From: Syncephalis plumigaleata
Taxonomy: Eukaryota; Zoopagomycota; Zoopagomycetes; Zoopagales; Piptocephalidaceae
Direction of reading: 5' to 3'
DNA length: 32,303 nt
NCBI GenBank assembly: GCA_025201365.1
Contig: JAIXMF010000137.1
Location: 1-32,303, forward strand
Shown piece after piece: positions 19,734 to 31,457 of this stretch (positions are counted from its first letter, which is position 1; every line of letters starts with the position of its first letter). The notes under the pieces are model-generated. The model was not told where the DNA came from and did not search any database. It saw only the letters and a list, made by a program, of their open reading frames with translations. The position numbers and the translations under genes were made by a program.

Positions 19734-20312
19734 TAGTAGTACTAGTAATAGATAATACACTTATAAATATAATTGTGTTTATTTAACAAATAGTATTACC
19801 ATTTCAGTATAATAAAGTGATCTCGTTAAAGTTGATAAGCGTCAATCTAATCGTATATCAGTGGGAATTGTTGTATGCAGTAGCATTTTAACGCATCGAT
19901 TGTTGGTGCACTATGATAGAAATCGAAAGTGCACCACTATTATCACTACCACTTGTGTGTCAACCAATAATAGTATCACGCTATGGTATATGTTGTATCA
20001 CTGCAATGCTGGTGGCATAGTCAAGTCAGGGTGGAAATCGCACTAGCGTCTGATCATTGGTCAATGCCATTTCGCGAATGCTGTTTGCTTCGGCGCATTG
20101 TCACCCGTCATGAAAGCAAATAGGAAAAACTTGTTTGTGCATATCAATCATACGGTCTTGTCGTTCTTGTTAGCTCGATTCGCCCATGCCATCACTTTTC
20201 TTTCCTTTCCTTGTCTTCTATAATTTATTAATTTATTTATATTTTCAGTCAATCAATCAGTTAATCCACTAATTTATTCTAATTTTGTATCATAAAACAT
20301 AATAAGCGTGCC
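19734..20312. other. Intergenic region between receptor genes 3 and 4
   Basis: About 580 bases, AT-rich, with a TAG/TAC repeat just after the stop. It holds the promoter of gene 4. No gene is seen. Confidence 0.45.
20125..20137 (+). promoter_or_regulatory. Shared palindromic motif variant, receptor gene 4
   Basis: AAAAACTTGTTTG lies about 180 bases before the start at 20313. Confidence 0.3.
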
Positions 20313-21339
20313 ATGGATACGGAATGGCAAAAGAATGCCACTACGTGGGCTGGTATTCCACTGCATCCACTTGGCGAAATACCCATATATGATTATATTA
20401 GCGGCGACAATACGGAATACGGCATATCTAGGGCGGAAAGCCAAGCTCGACTGATCGGCATTCTACAGCAGACTGTAACATTCACGGTACTACCGTTCAT
20501 ATTTGTTCGCAATTTCTTGGTATCGATCAAGATCATCAACTCGCATGCTGGCAGTATATCCGGGTGGTGTTGCTTGATTGCATCTGCAATAGGGAGCGGG
20601 CTCTGTTTGCTTCCAATCTCGGTAACAATATTCAGAGAAACTAATTGCAGGCATTTATCATGGGCGCTTGTACCCGCTCTTTGCCTATCCACCATTGCTA
20701 ATGGTATCATCATATTGCACAAGGCGTATCTGGCCCTACTTCGACAGCGCTGGGTAGTCATAACGGGGGCGTTTTTTGTGTCGCTGCAACTCGGATTTAT
20801 GATTGCCGCCATTAGATACACACCCATAACAATTAACCAAGAGCATGGTTGCGCCGTGAATTATGGCACATTTCTGTCCTACGCCTGGATCGGAACCGTC
20901 CTGCCTGTCAATCTGTTTTTCTCGGCTATTTTCAGCATTGTGGCGTATAGACAGTACGTGTCCTTTGGCTCGGATGCATGGAAAAGGTTGGCAAAGAACG
21001 GAGTGCAAACAATGTGCTTTGTCGTGCTATGCAACATAGTCTGCGGTGTTATGACCATCTCCAGACTACTCGGGAATTTCTCCGATATTTGCTTTGTGGC
21101 CGACTGGTAAGTCCCAGCATACAATGTCTCTTGTCGTCTACTGACATGCTTCGTCTAGGGTGATTACTTCGATACTGCTAACCAGACATTGTGCAGGTAT
21201 ATCTAAAGCGGCGAGTATATTAACCCAAACTGAAACTACCCCTCAACCGCCGAATAAAACATTCATGGAAATTAATGCGACCATCACATCGAATTATAAT
21301 CGTATACGACGGACAACCGAGTTCAGTTCGGCTTTTTAG
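20313..21339 (+). CDS. Seven-helix receptor-like protein 4 (family reference)
   Basis: Exons 20313-21106 and 21159-21339 give 324 aa. Hydrophobic segments lie at about 47-75, 83-107, 114-136, 147-168, 188-212, 232-252 and 256-280, that is seven helices with an outside N-terminus carrying an N8-A-T10 sequon. Cys112 (NC before TM3) and Cys180 (GCAVNY between TM4 and TM5) lie in the two outside loops and are kept in all seven paralogues, as in the class A GPCR disulfide. Conserved inside motifs are HKAYLALLRQRW after TM3 and FGSDAWKRL before TM6. The intron cuts Trp265 inside TM7, and the tail is Ser/Thr-rich. No DRY or NPxxY motif is present. The family is unrecognised: receptor function is inferred from topology, and a transporter or other 7TM membrane protein is possible. 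Confidence 0.85.
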
Positions 21340-21545
21340 AATAAAAACAGCAATTTATCATCTTAATATCACCTGCCGTATATGCTAATCGTTTGAACTA
21401 TGGTAAGTCTAGACATGTTGCTATGACATCCTTTTTATGGATTCGGCCTTGTTACAATGATATGACGACAACACTAGGCTATGACTATTAGTGTAATTTC
21501 TCCATTTCCTGCACGCTGCCTTTCCTACTATCGCTTACCTTGCCA

Positions 21546-21566
21546 TGTGTGTGTGTGTGTGTGTGT
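21546..21566. repeat. (GT)n microsatellite
   Basis: Uninterrupted GT repeat upstream of receptor gene 5. Confidence 0.85.
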
Positions 21567-21815
21567 ATGGGCTTGGCATTTCTATAATAAAAAGAAGGAA
21601 TGATCATCATTCCGACACCATGCTATCGGTGTTGCATGCATTTGTCGAGCAAAGGAAGTTGCAACTATTTTTATCAACAATCTTTACACATCATTAGGGT
21701 GATGTTATGCCATTATTCGTAGTAGGGAAATAGTTGCAATGCCATACAGTGTATCAGGCATTAGTTCCATTGATATTGACTTGAAAGACGTTACAATCCG
21801 GCAAAGCTATTAGAA

Positions 21816-21827
21816 AAAACCTGTTTT
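21816..21827 (+). promoter_or_regulatory. Shared palindromic motif, receptor gene 5
   Basis: AAAACCTGTTTT lies about 145 bases before the start at 21967. It is the cleanest CCTG copy. Confidence 0.4.
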
Positions 21828-21966
21828 GATTCCACGTGCATTGTATAATTCATCCTGCCCTTGTCCCAGTAATGCAATATATACGACTCGCTTTGCGATA
21901 CGCATAACAGTGCATTTCCTACACGCTTAATACATTATAATAGTTAGTTCCTGGACAATCAAGACA

Positions 21967-23021
21967 ATGAATAAAGAAGCACCGATGGAGGCTAGTATTG
22001 TACATGCAGCCACTGTCGCATCCGAGTCGGCTGATACATACCTACTCAGCTATGTCAATGGAGTAACTGAACATGTCAACTTGTCGAGAAGCGATGTTCA
22101 GGCAAGGCTCACGGGTATTCAACATCAATATATGGCATTTACCATTGTATCGCTCATCTTTATACGTAATCTCCATATGATTGCCAAGACATTCCGACGA
22201 CAAACTAAAAATCTCTCAGCATGGTGCATCCTTGCTATATCGATCATGGGCGCCAGCGCCTATCCGTTGACAGTGGCAAGTGGTGCATTGGTTGACATTA
22301 GCTGCGCTATCCTTGCATCGTATATCACGTTAATTCTATGCGTGTCTACCGTTTGCAATAGCGTTATCCTATTGCATAAGGCGTATCTCGCTCTTCTTCG
22401 TCAAAGGTGGATACTCGCTGTCGGTTCGCTTACCATATTACTGCAAGTGGGTATGATAGGATATACCCTGTGGGTATTACCGACAGCGATGGAACCGTAT
22501 ATTGGCTGCGTTGTCAACTACACGAGTCCCATGCTGATTGCCTGGCTTATAACCGTATTTCCCATCAATCTGTTCTTCTCTGGGATATTTAGTTATGTCG
22601 CGTATAGTCAGTATAAAATATACGGCACAGAGGCATGGCGTCGACTTGTAAAAGACGGCTTACGAACCATGTGTCTAGTGGTGTTATGCAATCTCGTTTG
22701 CGGCGTCTTCGTCAGTAGTCATACATTTGGGAATGCTACACAAGTTTTCTTTGTAATTGACTGGTAAGCGAATGTTATGTGTCAATCCATCATGGACTAA
22801 AGAAAAAGAAATCATTGTTTAGGGTATTCACGTCCACGATGCTAGCTAATCATTACTCGAGTATATCGAAAACGGCATCGGCTATCGCCAAATCTGCGCA
22901 GGACAACGGACGATTAAGAACAGCCAGCAACTTGTACACTACTTATGCCGAATTTGGTGAAAGTATAACAACGTATCATGGCCGCATTCATGACAATACC
23001 ACTTTTACCTCTTTGTACTAG
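21967..23021 (+). CDS. Seven-helix receptor-like protein 5
   Basis: Exons 21967-22763 and 22823-23021 give 331 aa. The N-terminus is unique (MNKEAPMEASIVHAATVASE) and lacks the WQKNATTW block, so ligand-facing residues may differ. The outside cysteines (ISCAIL and GCVVNY), LLHKAYLALLRQRW and YGTEAWRRL are intact. The donor is GTAAGC and the acceptor TTTAG. The second exon gives VFTSTMLANHYSS and then a tail six residues longer than average ending ESITTYHGRIHDNTTFTSLY. The TM7 Trp is conserved. Confidence 0.83.
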
Positions 23022-23414
23022 TCTATATAATAACTATATCTCAATAGCCGCATCCGTATATTTATTTAGTTAGTTGTATGTGATATTATTCTAGCATAAT
23101 TAATATGCTAATGAAAATGGTCACGTAGCACGCCATTCATTGTGATTTTTAAAACAAAGCTGTACCCGGAGCTGCAGCTCTTAACAATAAAAACCTGTAA
23201 CTTGTTGCCATAGAATGCATAAATTCTGCCTATTATAGTCCTTGTGGTCAGTTGACGGCTAGTGATGGCGTCCTCCTTATTTCCACTTTCATTTACTTGC
23301 ACTGTTTACTTTATTACTATTTTGTCAATTCCTATACATCAGTAACATCAATATCAATATCTATATTCATATCTGTATATTCATATCTATATATCCATAT
23401 ATAATAGACGTGCC
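23022..23414. other. Intergenic region between receptor genes 5 and 6
   Basis: About 390 bases without a gene. It includes the shared motif of gene 6 and an ATCTATATTCATATCT repeat at about 23347-23402 just before the start. Confidence 0.45.
23190..23201 (+). promoter_or_regulatory. Shared motif half-site, receptor gene 6
   Basis: AAAACCTGTAAC lies about 220 bases before the start at 23415. The right half is imperfect. Confidence 0.3.
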
Positions 23415-24450
23415 ATGGACATGGAATGGCAAAAGAATGCCACTACATGGGCTGGTATCTTGCTACATCCACTTGGCGAGTTATCCATATATGACTATGT
23501 TATCGGTAAAAACGAGGAACATGCCATATCTAGAGAGGATTCCCAGGCTAGAATGATTGGATTTCATATTCAAATCGTGGCACATATGCTCCTAGCTGGT
23601 GTATTCGTACACAATTTGATTACTACCCTGAAAACGTTAAAACGTAAGCTTAATAATATATCCCACTGGTGCTGCTTGTTCATCTCATTGCTTGGTGCGG
23701 GATTTGGCGTGAACATCCTGGTGTTCGCATTGAGCAATTCCGCTTGTAGAAAAGCAACATGGTGCATCATCATAGAACTCGGATTGATCACCGTTGCCAA
23801 CGGGATTATCATGCTACATAAAGCCTATCTAGCTCTTCTTAAGAAAAAATGGGTGGCAATCATAGGCACGCTTTTCGTATTACTTCAGCTTGGATTCACT
23901 ATCATTGGAATAATACACACGCCAATAACCGTACAGCCATATAGCGGTTGCGTTGCCGATTATCCTGATTTCATACCCTACGCCTGGATTGGCGCTGTCC
24001 TCCCCGTCAACTTGTTCTTTTCCGGGATATTCAGCTATGTCACCTATAAGCAGTATCAACTGTATGGATTAGAGGCGTGGCGTCGACTCGCTCAGGATGG
24101 TATACAAACCATGTGCTTAGTGGTGTTATGTAATATCATATTTGGCGTGCTTATCGTACGTAAGACGGCCGGAGGAGCGTCGCAAATGTTTTTCCTCATT
24201 GACATGTAAGTTATCTCTAGCGTATCCTCTCCGAATATACACTAGGCTCACCCTTATCGATGCTAGGTTTATTACCTCCACCATTTTAATTAGATACTGC
24301 GCCAACCTATCTCATACGGTCACGTCATTCGCCAAATCGTCGAACAAATCAAATCGACCCCAGCAATCCACTCGAATGGAGTTAAACGCGACCGTCACAT
24401 CGTATCATGGTGATATCCATGGTGTTACAGCCTACTCCATGCTAATGTAA
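23415..24450 (+). CDS. Seven-helix receptor-like protein 6
   Basis: Exons 23415-24205 and 24267-24450 give 324 aa. It is the closest relative of gene 4: both begin MDxEWQKNATTWAGI after an identical CGTGCC leader, pointing to a recent tandem duplication. Differences include LLKKKWVAIIG in the loop after TM3 and LYGLEAWRRL before TM6. It alone replaces the junction Trp with Met (codon AT|G), so unspliced RNA reads ATG TAA. Two AG acceptors are possible (near 24245 and 24266). The second was chosen because it restores FITSTILIRYC, matching the relatives. The tail ends NATVTSYHGDIHGVTAYSML. Confidence 0.82.
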
Positions 24451-24635
24451 ATTTGATAAAGTATCCACTATTATTTGTTACAATTTCATTTACTACTAAT
24501 ACATTTAGCGTAAATCAATTATCCATTCGCTCCCACAACTTGTTAATATGACCATTATCTTCGACGTATGCGCCTTTCACCATGCGGCAAACAATGGGAT
24601 TGCTCGGTGGTAATGCAATGATAAGACATGCGTTT

Positions 24636-24649
24636 GTAAACAGGTTATT
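24636..24649 (+). promoter_or_regulatory. Shared motif, receptor gene 7
   Basis: TAAACAGGTTATTT (reverse complement of AACCTGTTTA) lies about 265 bases before the start at 24909. Confidence 0.3.
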
Positions 24650-24781
24650 TGCAGTCTCCCGATCCGCACGGCCTTTGCCCATTTCTTCACGGCGCTACAC
24701 ATTCCATACTTGAATGCTCTTGCCTTTATCGTTCATACACAATCCGCCGTTGTTCATCCTATTTATATTTACATTTATAGT

Positions 24782-24826
24782 TATACCTATACCTATACCT
24801 ATACATATACCTATACATATACATAT
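24782..24826. repeat. (ACCTAT)n / (ACATAT)n microsatellite
   Basis: Runs of ATACCTATACCTAT and ATACATATAC lie upstream of receptor gene 7. They would encode a PIPIPIHIPIHIHI stretch if the upstream Met were used. Confidence 0.8.
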
Positions 24827-24908
24827 TGCTGTCACTTGTTTAATTCGATTCCTTTTCTCCTGTAATTCTCATTATATAGAAAAAACCACTAATAATAATA
24901 ATAATCCT

Positions 24909-25948
24909 ATGGCACATGAACCACAAGGAACAAATGCCACAACCTGGCTTGGAACACCGATATATCCAATGGGTGAAGTCAGCCTCATGGACTATATCGC
25001 TAGCAAGCAATACAACGATAACTCGTCTAGAACGCAGATCCAACTACGTCTTAAGGGGATTTATTTCCAGCTATCCTTCATTTTAATATTGTCGCTCATA
25101 TTCATGCGCAACCTTAGACGAATATTATTTTTATTTAAGAAGCAACGCACCGCTCTATCGACATGGTGTTGCCTCACTCCATCGATACTCGGCTCAAGTC
25201 TCTACCCGTTATGCTGTGCCTTCGTATTCACCACAAATTTCGGTTGTAGAAATGCTATTTGGTATATCATTTGCATTGGCACCATCTCCTTCGTGTGTAA
25301 CACCATTATCGTGGTTCAACGGGCTTATTTGGCATCACGTCAACAGCAATGGGTGGCCATTCTCGGTGGACTACTTGTTCTTCCGCAAATTGGTTATGCC
25401 TTTGTCAGCATGTATTACAGTCCAATTACCATGGATGAAGTGGAGGGATGCGTCGTTCATTACCCGAATTTTGTGCCACTCTATTGGTGTTCCGTATTTA
25501 TTCCAGGTAACGCGTTTCTATCGGGTATTTTCAGCTATGTTGCCTTTAAGCAATACAAATCGTACGGTAATGATGCATGGAGAAGATTGCGGAATGACGG
25601 CGTCCAATCCATGTGTTTAGTGATCGTTTGCAATATAGTCACGGCGCTTTTTATTATATTCAAAGTTGGAGGCGAGTTTTCCGAAGTGTTCTTCATAGTA
25701 GATTGGTGAGTGGGTCATCCGATATTGACATACGCTGTCGTACTAACTAGACCACTCATGATAGGCTTATTACCTCGGTGATCCTAGTTAATCATACGGT
25801 GAACATTCGTAGAACGGCCTCATCACTGGTAGCATCATATGATAATCACAAGCGTATTCCCAATGGATCACTGGATATACACCATTCTGTTACTACGATG
25901 CCTAGTTATTTCGCGTTGACCACGATAAAATCCAAATTTATTCAATGA
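24909..25948 (+). CDS. Seven-helix receptor-like protein 7
   Basis: Exons 24909-25705 and 25765-25948 give 326 aa. The start MAHEPQGTNATTWLGT aligns with the family. The outside cysteines (FGCRNA and GCVVHY) are kept. The motif after TM3 is VVQRAYLASRQQQW, closer to gene 3 than to genes 4-6. YGNDAWRRLRNDGVQ precedes TM6. The donor is GTGAGT, so retention reads TGG TGA. TACTAAC serves as branch site. The tail has lost the YHG core (SVTTMPSYFALTT) and ends KSKFIQ, the most basic end of the set. Confidence 0.83.
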
Positions 25949-26114
25949 ATAATTAATACTGGATTAGTTTTACCTTGATTAGTACACGTGTGTGTGTGTG
26001 CGTATGCTTCCATTGTAATAAATTGTTACGGGTTTATTTTGTTTATTCTTTTTTTGCGAGTATTGTTTACAACTAACTAATTACACCGCACTATTCGACG
26101 CTTCTCATTTCACG

Positions 26115-28480
<2,366 letters not shown>

Positions 28481-28758
28481 TTGCTTTGAAAAAAGTCATC
28501 ATCTAACAATTACCGATCAACCCTGATTGGCTAATGATTTGTATCGGATGACGTCTCGTTGTTGTTGTTGTTGTTGCTGTTGTTTCTCTAGATGCATGGT
28601 TGATCCACCCCAATCAACACGACATAAACATATACATTCTATTTATAAAAGTAGTCTACGCAATAAAGTAATAGTAATAGCCGCTACCTTATTCCTTTTA
28701 CTAATTATTCATTTACAATTTGCATGTAAGCTAGTCAACACTTTATTCGACAACGACA

Positions 28759-29973
28759 ATGACCACACCTGTAACGGTAACATGCACGGCACCCGTCAAT
28801 ATTGCCGTGGTGAAATACTGGGGAAAACGCGATACTGCCTTGAACTTGCCCACTAATAGTTCACTATCGGTAACCCTATCGCAGGATCGTATGTTCAGTA
28901 AGACAACGGCTCAAGCATCTCCCGATTTTATTGGCGATAAATTCTGGCTAAATGACGTGGAAACCGATATCGCCAGTAATCCACGTATGGTTCAGTGTCT
29001 CGCTGAGTGTCGTCGACTACGTCAACAGCAGGAGGAGGAAGACGGCACGAACAATACAATGTGGCGCTGGGGACTACGTATCGCGTCAACCAATAGTTTC
29101 CCAACTGCAGCTGGACTCGCGTCATCTGCCTCGGGCTACGCGTGTTTCGTAAAAACATTGGCCGAGCTATACGAGCTACGCATCAATGCTGATGTTCTAT
29201 CGGGTATCGCACGTAGGGGTTCAGGCTCGGCTTGTCGTTCCTTGCAAGGCGGATTCGTAGCATGGGATTGTGGTGTACTCGTCGATGGTACCGACTCGAT
29301 AGCCCGACAAGTGGCCACACGCGAACACTGGCCCGAACTCGAAGCCATCATTTGCGTGGTGAATGCCGGTCGTAAGGATACACCAAGCACCATTGGCATG
29401 CAACGTACCGTGGCCACCTCTGAACTATTCGTGCATCGATTGACGCGTGTTCCCGAACGAATGCAAGCGATGGAGGCGGCAATTATCGCGAGAGATTTCC
29501 CGAGTTTCGCTCGTCTTACCATGCAGGACTCTAATCAATTCCACGCTTGTTGTCTTGACACCGTGCCGCCAGTCGTCTACCTGTCGGATGTCTCGCATGC
29601 CATTATACGTCTAGTGGAGGCGTTCAACCGAGGAGCGAAGGGTATTCGCGCGGCTTACACCTTCGATGCCGGACCCAATGCTGTCATCTATACGCTAAGG
29701 GAACATGTACCCGATCTATTATCGACACTTGTCCACTGTTTCCCCACCGATAATATGTCGAGCTACTTTGATGATCCGTATCAAATTGCTCCAGCACAGC
29801 TTGGTCGTTTAACATCATTGAATGATGTTGATCCTGAATTGAATACATTGCCGGTACACTCGGTGGACCAGGTAAAACAACTGCTTCATGTTCGTGTAGG
29901 CGATGGTCCTCAAGTACTAGATGCTAGCCATCATTTGTTAAATCAACAGGGACAATTAAAGTCCAATAACTAA
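28759..29973 (+). CDS. MVD1: Diphosphomevalonate decarboxylase
   Basis: Intronless, 404 aa. It catalyses ATP-dependent decarboxylation of mevalonate diphosphate to isopentenyl diphosphate, feeding ergosterol and prenyl lipid synthesis. Motifs are TAPVNIAVVKYWGKRD (about 10-25), LPTNSSLSVTLSQD, the GHMP ATP-binding motif PTAAGLASSASGYA (about 114-128), the catalytic-Ser segment RRGSGSACRSLQGGFVAWD (about 152-170) and TFDAGPNAV (about 302-310). Length is typical of fungal and animal enzymes (about 390-400). The start gives MTTPVTVTCTAP, matching the family N-terminus. It lies 278 bases after the synthetase gene on the same strand; no functional link is implied. Confidence 0.96.
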   Translation: MTTPVTVTCTAPVNIAVVKYWGKRDTALNLPTNSSLSVTLSQDRMFSKTTAQASPDFIGDKFWLNDVETDIASNPRMVQCLAECRRLRQQQEEEDGTNNTMWRWGLRIASTNSFPTAAGLASSASGYACFVKTLAELYELRINADVLSGIARRGSGSACRSLQGGFVAWDCGVLVDGTDSIARQVATREHWPELEAIICVVNAGRKDTPSTIGMQRTVATSELFVHRLTRVPERMQAMEAAIIARDFPSFARLTMQDSNQFHACCLDTVPPVVYLSDVSHAIIRLVEAFNRGAKGIRAAYTFDAGPNAVIYTLREHVPDLLSTLVHCFPTDNMSSYFDDPYQIAPAQLGRLTSLNDVDPELNTLPVHSVDQVKQLLHVRVGDGPQVLDASHHLLNQQGQLKSNN

Positions 29974-30194
29974 TAACAGTTAACAGTAGCAACGGGATGA
30001 AATAGCTCGTAGTTGCTTTCATAGTTATACTACAAAATTACTCATTATTACAATAAATATTTCATTACAATAATTTTATTTCTAAGCAAATGCAACAAGG
30101 AAAAGTGTAATCTTTATGTAATAAACTTGAATATAAACAATGTCTATCCTTGATGTATTACGAGTGATTTCTATTTGATATAACAAACAGCGGA

Positions 30195-31342
30195 TTATCT
30201 ATCGGGTATAGTTGCATGTTGAATCTGTTCCAGTTGAAGTAATCGACTGCCAAGTGTGCACATACTGGCGAATACCTCGGTGGTAATACAACGGTCGACA
30301 GCTTCGAGTCCACCCTCCAGTTCACCCGGTGTTAAATAGCGTACAGTTAATCCTAGTAGACTGTCACGTCGTTCGGCGTCATTCCAGTTTGGCACCGCCA
30401 ATAAGGTGAGCCAGTCATGGAGAAACGCGTCACACGCTTGATACGCATGATCCGGTAATAGACGTGTGCGTATAAGAGCGATCAATGCAGCCTCCGTTTG
30501 CTCATGGGCTTGAGGGTCGTCGGCCGGCAATCTATTCGCGTAATCGTATGATGGCATCGACACCGAGCTACGTCTATGCACGATCAATTCTGAGCTATTG
30601 TAGAGTGATGCCTTGACCGTGTCCATATCCGATAACGGTTCAACCACTTGTAAATGATGACCAATCGGTCTATTAAACATGATTGTGGATTGATCTACGG
30701 GCACAGGGTTATCAGATGGTATGGGTGATTCAATTGATTCCGGTGTACTACTACTATCTCTGTCCTTGTTGTTATTTGTTGATTTAGCTTCGATGTCTTT
30801 AGCGAGTGATTTCCCGTTGTTTATAAAGTGATTAGTACGAGTATGATGTGGAAAGTTCAAACTAATATCAAATGAACCAATCGACGTATTATGATCAAGT
30901 TCATGGCGCAATTGTTGATCGATTACCGGTGGTGGTTCGTGCATCACTCGACTGCCCATTTCACTGTTTTACGTAATAGCAATTAATCTCTCTATTCTAT
31001 TTATACTTGTTAATAGTATGGAAATTGCCTACTTTGGATTGATATATCCATTCAATGATGGAAGTGTATTCTTCTCGCCAGGTGCACATGGCAACTGACC
31101 AGGTGTAGTTGAGAAATCACGACTATAATTCATATCGAATAAAATAATGCTGCGTAGAAAGAGTGACGATTCAAAAGCAAAAAAGTAGAGAGAGAAACGA
31201 TGAAATAATTGCACATACGTAATATCGATGTCAATGGGACCATTATGATTGGTGTGCTTATCTATAAACTGAAACCTTTATTGTTTTAAATTTATCCAAT
31301 GACGATGTTCAGTCGGAATACGCTCATTTTACGCGCACGCAT
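30195..31342 (-). CDS. Unknown protein with an FSTTPG segment
   Basis: Proposed exons 31333-31342, 31219-31261, 31033-31149 and 30195-30963 join in frame to about 312 aa. The last exon is certain as an open frame. The two joins before it use clear GTATGT and GTAGGC donors with CAG acceptors. The first ten-base exon is tentative. The N-terminal 60 residues are distinctive (IDIDITIILFDMNYSRDFST, then TPGQLPCAPGEKNTLPSLNG) and include FSTTPG, identical to the second TOR-site repeat of the 4E-BP at 13809. The middle is Ser/Asn-rich and probably disordered. The C-terminal 110 residues look helical (EAALIALIRTRLLPDH, then ACDAFLHDWLTLL). The family was not recognised and no function is claimed. Confidence 0.6.
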
Positions 31343-31457
31343 AATAACAGGAATGGCAAATGAGCAATAGTGATATGTGTATATGCATATATATCTACGA
31401 TCTATTCAAAGTTCAAGTGCTAATATGATCGAAATGGCAAAAGAAGTAGCAGCATAC

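Larger units (their letters stand above)
21340..21966. other. Intergenic region between receptor genes 4 and 5
   Basis: About 630 bases without a gene. A (GT)n run lies at about 21546-21566. Toward the end are the gene 5 shared motif and an ATATATA TATA-like site at about 21876. Confidence 0.45.
24451..24908. other. Intergenic region between receptor genes 6 and 7
   Basis: About 460 bases without a gene. A CCTATA/CATATA microsatellite lies at about 24782-24826. A longer in-frame Met upstream of gene 7 translates this repeat and was rejected as start. Confidence 0.45.

Noticed and set aside
24714-24908. Longer N-terminus for receptor gene 7 with an extra hydrophobic helix
   Set aside because: The helix is a translation of a CCTATA/CATATA microsatellite. 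The start at 24909 aligns with the paralogues.
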